Part shown: positions 1 to 6,419 of the stretch, piece after piece
Numbering within the stretch: the first letter of the stretch is position 1
How the letters are laid out: every line of letters starts with the position of its first letter
Assembly: GCA_013287405.1 (NCBI GenBank)
Contig: JABDDW010000073.1
Span: 1 to 7,475, forward strand
Reading direction: 5' to 3'
Length of the DNA stretch: 7,475 nucleotides
Origin: Deltaproteobacteria bacterium
GTDB taxonomy: Bacteria > Bdellovibrionota > Bdellovibrionia > JABDDW01
Translations under genes and position numbers: made by a program
The notes under the pieces: generated by a model
Seen by the model: only the letters and a program-made list of their open reading frames with translations
Told to the model about the DNA's origin: nothing
Databases searched by the model: none

Positions 1-1
1 G

Positions 2-907
2 TTCATAGAAAATTGGGAACTCGATTGTAGTTATTCCCTTCCGGGCATCGGTCGGTTCCGCGTTAACGTGTTTATGCAAAGGCTGGGAATTGGAGCAGCT
101 TTTAGAATTATTCCTGAGAAAATCAAAACAATTAAAGAGCTCCAGCTCCCTGAATCCCTTCTTGAAATTGTAAATTGCAGTAAGGGCTTAATCCTAGTGA
201 CCGGACCCACAGGGTCGGGTAAATCCACCACATTGGCAGCCTTAATCCACCATATTAACTCTAGAGAGCAGGCTCATATACTCACGGTTGAAGATCCTAT
301 CGAATTCGTTCATCCGTCGATAAAAAGTTTAATCAATCAAAGAGAAGTCCACGGTCATACAAAATCTTTCTCCACGGCACTGAAAGCCGCCCTTAGAGAG
401 GATCCTGATATTATTCTTGTCGGTGAAATGCGCGATCTTGAAACCATAAGTTTAGCGATGACCGCAGCCGAAACGGGTCACCTCGTTTTCGGAACTCTTC
501 ACACCAACAACGCAGCAAAAACTGTGGATCGTATTATAGATGTTTTTCCCCAAGAGCAACAAGCACAGGTGAGGGTCATGCTCTCAGAGAGCCTGCGGGG
601 GGTCATCGCCCAGTGTTTATTGCCGACCGCGGACGGTAAGGGACGTGTGGGCTGTGTGGAAGTTTTAATGAATACCCATGCCGTAGGGAACCTTATCCGC
701 GAAGGTAAGACTTTCCAAATTCCAAGCATTATGCAAACGGGCCGCAATCAAGGAATGATAACCTTTGAAATGTATGCTCAAGACTTAGTCAGGCGAGGAC
801 TCATTACTCAAGCCACCTACGATGGATTTATAGGCAAGAAAACGGGCTCCCTTTCACAGGCTCAAAGCGTGGCTCAAGGGCCCCCCATTCCCAAGAAGGC
901 TGGCTAA
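2..907 (+). CDS. pilT: Type IV pilus retraction ATPase PilT (5' end outside window)
   Basis: Cytoplasmic hexameric ATPase of the type IV pilus machine that drives pilin depolymerisation, giving retraction and twitching motility. The reading frame is open from base 2, and the encoded SYSLPGIGRFRVNVF is the conserved end of the PilT N-terminal PAS-like domain, so the true start is off the left edge; roughly 60-70 residues are missing compared with the usual 340-370. Seen in order: Walker A GPTGSGKST (about nt 203-229), the acidic Asp box in LTVEDPIEFVH, Walker B in REDPDIILVGEMRD, the His box GHLVFGTLHTNNAAK, and the C-terminal motif AVGNLIREGK. The last matches the PilT-specific AIRNLIRE motif but with Gly for Arg. 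The C-terminal tail (TGSLSQAQSV to the end) is low in complexity and probably disordered. The gene is convergent with the minus-strand gene at 919, only 11 bp apart. PilU is a less likely alternative. The family call is very secure. Confidence 0.95.
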   Translation, partial: FIENWELDCSYSLPGIGRFRVNVFMQRLGIGAAFRIIPEKIKTIKELQLPESLLEIVNCSKGLILVTGPTGSGKSTTLAALIHHINSREQAHILTVEDPIEFVHPSIKSLINQREVHGHTKSFSTALKAALREDPDIILVGEMRDLETISLAMTAAETGHLVFGTLHTNNAAKTVDRIIDVFPQEQQAQVRVMLSESLRGVIAQCLLPTADGKGRVGCVEVLMNTHAVGNLIREGKTFQIPSIMQTGRNQGMITFEMYAQDLVRRGLITQATYDGFIGKKTGSLSQAQSVAQGPPIPKKAG

Positions 908-918
908 TTTCTAGAAAA

Positions 919-1293
919 TTAAAATCGAAGGGCAAACTGCCCCCCGAGGGCAGTGGCCTCCGAACTGGCTTTAGAAATTATCGGCGACATTAGAAATTTC
1001 GAGTCATTGTCAGCGTCTTCAGAATAGTCTTTTGTGGTAGCCGATTTGTAGGTAACGTAAATGGTTCCCGCGATAACTCCAGCCGCAAATCCCAAGCCAA
1101 TATTTCCCAGATTATCTTGGGGCCTTCCATAAAAACTTAGAGTCGAAAGACCGAGAATGGCCCCACCAAGTCCTGCAAATAATATTGTGGCGAGCTGTCG
1201 ACGGGGCCCACTCTTCTTGCGCACCGTTGTGTCTTGAGCGAAGGCCGAAGTTGAGATGCAAATAATAAGTAATAAGACGAGGGTTTTTTTCAA
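919..1293 (-). CDS. Small exported protein with two glycine-rich hydrophobic segments, function unknown
   Basis: Encodes 124 residues from a TTG start at 1293. I chose this start over the upstream ATG at 1359 because a perfect AGGAGG lies 6 nt before the TTG and because MKKTLVLLLIICISTSAFA then forms a textbook signal peptide (cleavage expected near A19/Q20). The longer version would put 22 non-signal residues in front and overlap the acylphosphatase gene. After a basic stretch (RKKSGPRR, about 25-32) come two hydrophobic glycine-rich segments, about 34-55 (FAGLGGAILGL) and 63-82 (GLGFAAGVIAG), with glycine-zipper spacing that could form a membrane hairpin. The C-terminal part is polar and acidic, ending GGQFALRF. 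It follows the acylphosphatase gene with the stop overlapping its ribosome site, so the two are probably co-transcribed and translationally coupled. I do not recognise a characterised family; an envelope protein is the most that can be inferred. Confidence 0.72.
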   Translation of the reverse strand: MKKTLVLLLIICISTSAFAQDTTVRKKSGPRRQLATILFAGLGGAILGLSTLSFYGRPQDNLGNIGLGFAAGVIAGTIYVTYKSATTKDYSEDADNDSKFLMSPIISKASSEATALGGQFALRF

Positions 1294-1299
1294 AAGGAG

Positions 1300-1305
1300 C
1301 CTCCT
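1300..1305 (-). promoter_or_regulatory. Ribosome binding site that fixes a TTG start
   Basis: AGGAGG on the minus strand, 6 nt upstream of the TTG at 1293. It shares three bases with the TAG stop of the acylphosphatase gene (1304-1306), which suggests re-initiation. It is followed at once by CTCCTT, so AGGAGGCTCCT is an interrupted palindrome that could partly mask the site; the masking is inference. Confidence 0.7.
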
Positions 1306-1576
1306 ATCGGCGGATATAAAATGGCCCAAGGGGCCATTCGCTATCGATCTTTGAAACACTCACATTCTTTACAATTGCTCCCGAAGGACCAATTTTTGTC
1401 CAATTAATTAATTGCTCCACATCGGCCAAGGAACCTGCAACAACAATTTCTACTCTTCCGTCCGCTAAGTTTTCCACATGACCCATTAAATTGAGTTTGG
1501 CGGCCAACTCACAGGTGTGAAATCTAAAACTGACTCCTTGAACTTTACCCGATATTAACAATCTCCTGCAGACCAT
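1304..1576 (-). CDS. Acylphosphatase
   Basis: A 90-residue cytosolic enzyme that hydrolyses the carboxyl-phosphate bond of acylphosphates such as 1,3-bisphosphoglycerate, acetyl phosphate or carbamoyl phosphate. The length is normal for the family. The signature GKVQGVSFR (10-18) contains the phosphate-binding loop and catalytic Arg18. The second signature GHVENLADGRVE (32-43) contains Asn36, 18 residues after the Arg, as for Arg23/Asn41 in the human enzyme; this family more usually has W or Y after the glycine. The ATG at 1576 has only a weak upstream ribosome site, but starting further in would cut into the first beta strand. It is the first gene of a minus-strand pair with the small exported protein and is divergent from the nucleoside operon. 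A link between acylphosphatase and the pilus or nucleoside genes is not evident from the sequence. Confidence 0.93.
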   Translation of the reverse strand: MVCRRLLISGKVQGVSFRFHTCELAAKLNLMGHVENLADGRVEIVVAGSLADVEQLINWTKIGPSGAIVKNVSVSKIDSEWPLGPFYIRR

Positions 1577-1579
1577 ACT

Positions 1580-1608
1580 TTGACAATAACGGCCTGCGTT
1601 GCTATTTT
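1580..1608 (+). promoter_or_regulatory. Candidate sigma70 promoter for the deoC operon
   Basis: A consensus -35 TTGACA at 1580-1585 is followed after 17 bp by TATTTT at 1603-1608 (4 of 6 matches to TATAAT). An overlapping TATAGT at 1608-1613 is a better -10 hexamer but its spacing of 22 bp is too long. Transcription would begin near 1615 and leave a leader of about 90 nt before deoC. On the opposite strand the same AT-rich patch reads TATAAA (1611-1606), a possible -10 for the acylphosphatase gene with no good -35, so the divergent promoters may overlap. No clear operator dyad for a DeoR- or CytR-type regulator was found in 1577-1704. Confidence 0.45.
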
Positions 1609-1704
1609 ATAGTGTTTTTTTAAGAAATAGACCGCTTTCATAACCGACCGCGCGACGAGGTCCGCAGTACCGAATATTATGAATGGTCTTATAGGTAGGT
1701 AGCC

Positions 1705-2535
1705 ATGAGAAGTTTAGAATTAGATCCAAAGAATATTGAGCGGCTAGTTGACGCGGTCACTAATGAAGTTCATCGACGATTAGAAAATGTTAAAAGTGGA
1801 GACCCCATAAAGAGCCCTACACCTTCGACGGTGGTAACAGCCACGAGCCAAGCATCTCTAAGACCGGCGGACCTTGCCGCGATGATTGATCATACCTTAC
1901 TTAAACCTGATGCCTCCCACGAACAGATTAAAAACCTTTGCGTGGAAGCGGCTCAATACGGATTTGCTACGGTTTGCGTAAATTCGAGTAATGTGGGCTT
2001 AGCTTCAAAACTTCTCGCCGGCACCGGTGTAAAGGCCATCGCTGTGGTGGGTTTTCCATTGGGTGCAGCTTCGGCCGCCGCTAAAGCTTTTGAAACTTTA
2101 GAAGCCATTCGAGAGGGAGCTCAAGAAATAGACACGGTCATCAATATCGGAGCCTTAAAGAGTAAGGACTATAAAGAGGTTTTTGACGATCTCAAAGGTG
2201 TGGTCAGCGCCGCTGGAAATATTCCCGTTAAGGTCATTCTTGAAACCTCAAGTCTCACCGAAGACGAAAAGATCATTGGGTGCGCCCTTTCGAAGGCCGC
2301 CGGAGCAGCGTTCGTGAAGACCAGTACAGGTTTTGCCGGGGGTGGGGCCACTGTGGACGATGTTAAACTGATGAGAAGAATCGTCGGCATAGACATCGGG
2401 GTCAAGGCCAGCGGAGGAGTACGCAACTTTGAGGACGCAAAGAAAATGGTCCACGCCGGTGCAAATCGATTGGGGACTTCAGCGAGTGTAGAAATAGTGA
2501 CGGGTTCTTCCCCCAAAACGGACAAGGGATATTAG
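1705..2535 (+). CDS. deoC: Deoxyribose-phosphate aldolase with N-terminal targeting-like extension
   Basis: Class I aldolase that splits 2-deoxy-D-ribose 5-phosphate into acetaldehyde and glyceraldehyde 3-phosphate, the last step of deoxynucleoside catabolism. The TIM-barrel core begins near residue 55 (LAAMIDHTLLKPDA). Seen: Asp143 in EIDTVINIG, the Schiff-base Lys205 in FVKTSTGF, and Lys234 in VKASGGVR, with the phosphate-binding GTSAS near 257-261. At 276 residues it is about 50 longer than the compact 210-225-residue bacterial form. The extra is at the N-terminus: an amphipathic helix at about 7-29 (hydrophobic positions I11, L14, V15, V18, V22, L26, V29) followed by a Ser/Thr/Pro-rich linker at about 31-51. 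This resembles microcompartment encapsulation peptides. It is the first gene of the operon; the next gene starts 2 bp after its stop. The ATG at 1705 has a modest AGGTAGGT upstream. The enzyme call is very secure; the role of the extension is inference. Confidence 0.95.
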   Translation: MRSLELDPKNIERLVDAVTNEVHRRLENVKSGDPIKSPTPSTVVTATSQASLRPADLAAMIDHTLLKPDASHEQIKNLCVEAAQYGFATVCVNSSNVGLASKLLAGTGVKAIAVVGFPLGAASAAAKAFETLEAIREGAQEIDTVINIGALKSKDYKEVFDDLKGVVSAAGNIPVKVILETSSLTEDEKIIGCALSKAAGAAFVKTSTGFAGGGATVDDVKLMRRIVGIDIGVKASGGVRNFEDAKKMVHAGANRLGTSASVEIVTGSSPKTDKGY

Positions 2536-2537
2536 TT

Positions 2538-3830
2538 TTGCCAATCCTCCCCACTGAAATTATAAAATTAAAAAGAGACAAAAAAGAACTCTCTGGAGCT
2601 CAGATCAAGGAGTTTGTCGATAGCTACCTTGGTGGCGAGGTGGCCGATTACCAAATGTCGGCGTTTTTGATGGCTGTATTTCTCAACGGAATGTCGAAAA
2701 AAGAAACTCTCGCACTGACTCAAGCCATGCTCCATTCTGGAGCCATATTAGATCTTTCATCTATTGCGGGAAGTAAAATCGATAAGCACTCAACCGGAGG
2801 CGTAGGCGATAAGACGAGCCTAATTCTTGGACCCATCGCCGCAGCCGCAGGTGTTGTCGTACCCATGATCTCCGGTCGCGGTTTAGGACACACCGGAGGC
2901 ACCTTAGATAAGTTAGAAAGTATACCTGGTTTTTCAACACAGCTTTCTTTGGAGCAATTCAAAGAGGCCTTGGGCCGATTTAAAATCTGCTTTATCGGGC
3001 AAACTAAAGAGATCTGCCCAACGGATAAAAAAATGTATGCCCTTCGAGATGTGACAGGAACCGTTGAATGCATTCCGCTGATCTGCGCTAGCATTATGTC
3101 AAAGAAACTTGCAGAAGGAATTGACGGACTTGTCCTCGATGTCAAAGTGGGCTCTGGCGCTTTTATGAAAACGCTAAAAGAGGCTCGGACTCTGGCCCTT
3201 GGGTTAAGCGAAATTGCTAAAGGGGCTAAAAAGAAAATTTCAGTACTCATTACAGATATGAATCAACCTTTGGGAAAGGCCATTGGCAACTCTCTTGAAG
3301 TTGAAGAGTGTCTTGATATTTTAAAAAATCGAGGCCCCAAGGATCTGCGAGATCTCTCACTTGAGCTAGCGGCCCATATGATTTTTTTGGGAGGCAAAGC
3401 TAAGAACTTAAGTTATGCACGTAATATTGCTGAGGAGATTTTGGTCTCTGGAAAAGCCTTGAGACTTTTTGAAGAAGTCATCCAAGCTCAAGGGGGACGG
3501 CTTCCCGTCCCTCATGCGAAACAAACGAGATCAGTTGTGGCCACCAGAAGCGGGTATATTTCCCGGATTGAAACAGAAAAAGTTGGAATTGCAAGTCTCC
3601 TTCTCGGTGCTGGAAGAAAACGGGCCGAGGATTCCATCGATCCTACGGCCGGTATAATCTTGCACTTTAAAATCGGCGACTCCGTAAAAAAGGGTAATGC
3701 CTTGGCCACTCTCCACTACAACAACGAAAAACCCGTCGATGGGGTGGAAGACCTTCTCCTCCAAGCTATTGACATTCGCTTGCAAAAACCCAAAACTCCC
3801 CGTCTTATACTAGAGAAGGTAGGACGATAA
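2538..3830 (+). CDS. deoA: Thymidine / pyrimidine-nucleoside phosphorylase
   Basis: Cytosolic phosphorylase that converts thymidine, deoxyuridine and perhaps uridine plus phosphate into the free base and (deoxy)ribose-1-phosphate. It has 430 residues, matching the family (about 430-440). Order: N-terminal helical dimerisation part (about 1-65), phosphate-binding DKHSTGGVGDK (82-92), the family signature SGRGLGHTGGTLDKLE (112-127), pyrimidine-binding H84, R170, S185 and K189 (ALRDVT and ASIMSKK, with the 15- and 19-residue spacing of the E. coli enzyme), VLDVKVGSGAFM, and the C-terminal PYNP-type domain from about residue 340 to 415. The start is a TTG 2 bp after the deoC stop, with AAGGGA upstream; MPILPTEIIKLKRD aligns well with the usual N-terminus. 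The sequence alone does not separate strict thymidine phosphorylase (DeoA) from the broader Pdp enzyme. Its product needs phosphopentomutase, not found here, before DeoC can act. Confidence 0.94.
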   Translation: MPILPTEIIKLKRDKKELSGAQIKEFVDSYLGGEVADYQMSAFLMAVFLNGMSKKETLALTQAMLHSGAILDLSSIAGSKIDKHSTGGVGDKTSLILGPIAAAAGVVVPMISGRGLGHTGGTLDKLESIPGFSTQLSLEQFKEALGRFKICFIGQTKEICPTDKKMYALRDVTGTVECIPLICASIMSKKLAEGIDGLVLDVKVGSGAFMKTLKEARTLALGLSEIAKGAKKKISVLITDMNQPLGKAIGNSLEVEECLDILKNRGPKDLRDLSLELAAHMIFLGGKAKNLSYARNIAEEILVSGKALRLFEEVIQAQGGRLPVPHAKQTRSVVATRSGYISRIETEKVGIASLLLGAGRKRAEDSIDPTAGIILHFKIGDSVKKGNALATLHYNNEKPVDGVEDLLLQAIDIRLQKPKTPRLILEKVGR

Positions 3831-4681
3831 TGGCCGAAGAGACGATTTACGAAAGATTGCACGAAACCGTCGAATTCATTCGATCTAAGACTCAAGCCAA
3901 GCCCAGGATAGGTATAATCCTAGGAAGCGGAATGGGCAGTGTCGCAGAAATTGTAAAATCCGAAGAAGTTCTGGATTACTCCACAATTCCTTATTTCGGA
4001 ACCACTTCGGTTGAGGGCCACAAAGGTCGTTTGATTTTGGGCCATGTTGAAAAAGCACAAGTGGCTCTCCTTCAAGGAAGACTTCATCTCTACGAAGGTC
4101 ACAGCATGAATCAAGTGGTCTTTCCGACGAGGGTTCTCTCGATGCTGGGGATTGAAGCCCTTATTGTCACAAACGCGGCCGGCGGATTATCTAAGAAGAT
4201 GAGCCCCGGAGATTTTATGACAATCACCGATCATATCAATCTTATGGGCGATAACCCCCTTAAGGGTAAGAATCTCGATCAGATTGGCCCTCGATTTCCG
4301 GATATGACTGAAGCCTACGATTCAAAGTTCGCCGAAATCTCCATGAAGCTTGCAAAAAAATTGAAGATCGAAATGACCTCCGGAGTTTATATTGGTCTTC
4401 AGGGACCCACTTATGAAACCCCGGCCGAAGTGCGATATCTTCAGACTATAGGAGGCCACGCCGTAGGAATGAGCACTGTGCCTGAAGTGATTGCGGCCAA
4501 TCATTTTGGGGTTCGTGTTTGTGGGATAAGTTGCATTACCAATTTGGCTGCAGGCATCTCTAAGAAAAAACTGAGTCATAGCGAGGTTACAGAGGTCGGA
4601 AAACAGGTGGAGAGCCAGTTTAAGGTTTTTGTAACCGAGCTTATTAGTCACCTCACGGAAAATTTAAATGAAACTCATTGA
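3830..4681 (+). CDS. punA: Purine nucleoside phosphorylase, trimeric 6-oxopurine type
   Basis: Phosphorolyses inosine, guanosine and their deoxy forms to free base and (deoxy)ribose-1-phosphate. With 283 residues it fits the trimeric, mammalian-like PNP class, not the hexameric DeoD class. Visible active-site positions: phosphate loop ILGSGMG with Ser33, GHKGR, R84 and H86 in LQGRLHLYEGH (Tyr88 contacts sugar), N115 in TNAAGG, E196 in GLQGPTYETPAE (Tyr195 where the human enzyme has Phe), M214 in VGMSTVPE, and N238 in TNLAAG. The Glu/Asn pair predicts preference for hypoxanthine and guanine nucleosides over adenosine. The ATG overlaps the TAA of the preceding gene by one base (TAATG), and GAAGGTAGGA lies just upstream, so translation is coupled. 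It is the third gene of the nucleoside operon. Confidence 0.95.
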   Translation: MAEETIYERLHETVEFIRSKTQAKPRIGIILGSGMGSVAEIVKSEEVLDYSTIPYFGTTSVEGHKGRLILGHVEKAQVALLQGRLHLYEGHSMNQVVFPTRVLSMLGIEALIVTNAAGGLSKKMSPGDFMTITDHINLMGDNPLKGKNLDQIGPRFPDMTEAYDSKFAEISMKLAKKLKIEMTSGVYIGLQGPTYETPAEVRYLQTIGGHAVGMSTVPEVIAANHFGVRVCGISCITNLAAGISKKKLSHSEVTEVGKQVESQFKVFVTELISHLTENLNETH

Positions 4682-5057
4682 AAGAGCAGTCGAAGTTCAG
4701 AAAAATGCTTACGCTCCCTACAGCCACTTTAAAGTGGGGGCAGCAGTCGTTGGTGAATCTGGGAAGATTTATTGCGGTACAAATGTTGAAAACGCCTGTT
4801 ACCCGGCCGGAATCTGTGCAGAACGCGTAGCTATTTCTCAGGCTATAACCAAGGGAGAAAAGAGCATCAAAGAGATTGCGGTCGTAGGGTCCGCGAATAA
4901 ACCCGTGATTCCATGCGGGATTTGCCTCCAAGTAATTTCCGAGTTTGCATCCCCCGATTTAGTCTTCACTCTATCCTCCCAAGACCAAACCAAGGTCCAG
5001 AAACTAGAACTCAAAGAATTGCTTCCCCATATCTACGACGAGACTTTTCTAAAATAG
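4668..5057 (+). CDS. cdd: Cytidine deaminase, small tetrameric type
   Basis: Zinc enzyme that deaminates cytidine and deoxycytidine to uridine and deoxyuridine, feeding the pyrimidine phosphorylase encoded upstream. It has 129 residues, typical of the homotetrameric Bacillus-like class. Zinc ligands are C50 (in AGICAERVAI), C83 and C86 (in PCGICLQ); E52 is the catalytic proton shuttle, and R53 matches the Arg that neutralises the three-Cys site. FKVGAAV and TNVENACYP supply ribose-binding Asn39 and Glu41. In the second motif Leu87 replaces the Arg usually seen in PCGxCRQ, a small departure. The start at 4668 lies inside the end of punA (14-nt overlap) with only a weak GGA-type ribosome site, so it probably depends on translational coupling. 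It is the last gene of the operon; no convincing intrinsic terminator follows. Confidence 0.95.
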   Translation: MKLIERAVEVQKNAYAPYSHFKVGAAVVGESGKIYCGTNVENACYPAGICAERVAISQAITKGEKSIKEIAVVGSANKPVIPCGICLQVISEFASPDLVFTLSSQDQTKVQKLELKELLPHIYDETFLK

Positions 5058-5155
5058 TCTATCCGCTAACAGGTAGGAATCTCAGGAGTTCTACACGGTA
5101 CCGGTCTGTCAAAAGATAATGGTCTTTCTCGACTAACCTGGACCCCTTTCTGAAG

Positions 5156-5164
5156 TGTTATTCT
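5156..5164 (+). promoter_or_regulatory. Weak extended -10 promoter candidate before the protease gene
   Basis: TG-T-TATTCT matches an extended -10 (TGnTATAAT, hexamer 4 of 6) with no recognisable -35 at the right distance. It would give a leader of roughly 15 nt ending in the ribosome site GGGGAGGA (5175-5182), 4 nt before the ATG. The rest of the 5058-5186 gap shows only a weak AT-rich hairpin (arms AAAGA and TCTTT near 5112-5127) and nothing else I can support. Confidence 0.25.
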
Positions 5165-5186
5165 AGAGGAAGTAGGGGAGGAATGC

Positions 5187-6395
5187 ATGGATGCAAACCT
5201 AAAGGGCCTATTTGTTCTTATTTCACTTCTTTTATTACTCACCGGTTGCTTTGAGCCTGGTCAAATTCAGTCCTCCGGCACCTGCACCAACAAGATGGTG
5301 CCTAATAGTTTTTTGGTGAGGTGGAACGGCGAGGTTCCCCAAGAATATTCCCAGTACAAGCTTCATCCCAACTCTCTTGTGACTCGTTTTTCTGGAGTGT
5401 CTAAAGAGGTTGTCGAAAAAACCATTCTGGCTAAACATAATAACGAATTCTTAGTCGCCGAGCCTGAATACGAAATCACTAATATTAAGACTGAAGCTGA
5501 GGCGGCGTCTGTCTCTGCGGAATCTATAATTCCTTCGGATTCCTGGGGACAGCAAGATATCCAAGCCAGCTCGGCATGGACCTATCTTAATGAGCGCGGG
5601 GACGGAGTCGTCGTTGCCGTTGTCGATTCTGGGATCGATGTCAATCATCCTTTATTGCAGAGCCAAATTGTGAATGGCCGAAGCTTTATTGGAGATCCCT
5701 CAGATCTCTCCGATGGCGCAGCCCATGGCACCCACGTTTCTGGAATTATTGCAGGCCAAGCGGGTCCAAATAACTTTATTGGAGTTGCACCCAACGCCAA
5801 AATAATGCCACTTAAGTTTATGGATGCCCAAGGGGCTGGCAATGCTGGAGATGCGATAACCGCTATCGTGTATGCCAACGCCCAAGGGGCAAAGGTTATT
5901 AATGCCAGTTGGGGAGGGACTAACTGTAGTGCCTCCCTTCAACAAGAGATCCTAGCCGTAACTCAATCCGGTAGCGTGTTTGTGAATGCGGCAGGGAACA
6001 GCTCTAATGATCTAAGTGTCGCTCCTGAGTACCCCGCAGTCTATCAGGTACCAGGTAAAATCACTGTGGCCTCCTATGATCCTTCTGGAAATATATCGGC
6101 ATTTTCAAATTATGGGTTGCTCGTGGATTTAGCCGCCCCCGGAAATGGAATTTATAGCACCCTTCCACCGACGGACACTTCCGGAGAGGGAAATATGGGA
6201 CTTGAATCGGGAACCAGTATGGCTACCCCTTTTGTTTCAGGAGTCGCAGCTCTCTTATTTGCCGCTAGACCTTCGGCCTCACCAGTGCAAATTGCTAACG
6301 CGATCAATGCTGCTGTTGTTTCCGGTCATATTGGGGTTCGAACCGGGGGACATGTTAATGCTTTCTTGGCCGCCCAATATTTGATGAGTCATTAG
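5187..6395 (+). CDS. Subtilisin-like (S8) serine protease, predicted outer-membrane lipoprotein
   Basis: A 402-residue secreted serine endopeptidase. Residues 1-21 are a lipoprotein signal peptide with lipobox LTGC; Cys21 would be lipidated, and Phe at +2 (not Asp) fits sorting to the outer membrane. About 36-100 resembles an inhibitor-I9 propeptide (FLVRWNG at the start, LVAEPEYEI at the end), so the enzyme is probably made as a zymogen. The catalytic domain runs from about 118 to the end with an intact site: Asp147 in VAVVDSGID, His180 in HGTHVSGIIAG, oxyanion Asn271 in NAAGNSS, and Ser344 in GTSMATPFVSG. It stops directly after the catalytic domain without PPC, PKD or other appendages. The ATG at 5187 is chosen because the lipoprotein signal begins there and GGGGAGGA lies just before. 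It stands apart from the nucleoside operon (129-bp gap) and probably has its own promoter. If maturation removes the propeptide, the active domain would be released from the lipid anchor; that is inference. Confidence 0.94.
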   Translation: MDANLKGLFVLISLLLLLTGCFEPGQIQSSGTCTNKMVPNSFLVRWNGEVPQEYSQYKLHPNSLVTRFSGVSKEVVEKTILAKHNNEFLVAEPEYEITNIKTEAEAASVSAESIIPSDSWGQQDIQASSAWTYLNERGDGVVVAVVDSGIDVNHPLLQSQIVNGRSFIGDPSDLSDGAAHGTHVSGIIAGQAGPNNFIGVAPNAKIMPLKFMDAQGAGNAGDAITAIVYANAQGAKVINASWGGTNCSASLQQEILAVTQSGSVFVNAAGNSSNDLSVAPEYPAVYQVPGKITVASYDPSGNISAFSNYGLLVDLAAPGNGIYSTLPPTDTSGEGNMGLESGTSMATPFVSGVAALLFAARPSASPVQIANAINAAVVSGHIGVRTGGHVNAFLAAQYLMSH

Positions 6396-6399
6396 AGGT

Positions 6400-6415
6400 T
6401 CGGCGCTAAAGCCGA
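6400..6415. terminator. Small hairpin between convergent genes, possible weak terminator
   Basis: TCGGC (6400-6404) and GCCGA (6411-6415) form a 5-bp GC-rich stem with a 6-nt loop in the 24-bp gap between the protease gene and the convergent small secreted gene. No U-tract follows on either strand, so termination is uncertain. Confidence 0.3.
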
Positions 6416-6419
6416 CGAC

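Noticed and set aside
908..917. Palindrome TTTCTAGAAA between the convergent pilT and small-protein genes
   Set aside because: Ten AT-rich bases, no loop and no U-run; too short to claim a terminator or binding site.
1294..1359. Longer start (ATG 1359) for the small exported protein
   Set aside because: It would bury the signal peptide 22 residues inside and overlap the acylphosphatase gene; the TTG has an ideal AGGAGG.
1614..1704. Possible riboswitch or structured leader ahead of deoC
   Set aside because: Short complementary bits (GACC and GGTC) exist but no known riboswitch core or conserved stem pattern is recognisable.
2720..3250. Long antisense reading frame (176 codons) opposite the pyrimidine phosphorylase gene
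   Set aside because: It lies fully within a secure gene, has no ribosome site, and its translation is low-complexity Ser/Pro/Leu-rich sequence typical of the antisense frame.
5058..5186. Intrinsic terminator after cdd
   Set aside because: Only a weak AT-rich hairpin near 5112-5127 and no GC-rich stem with U-tract; not supportable as a terminator.
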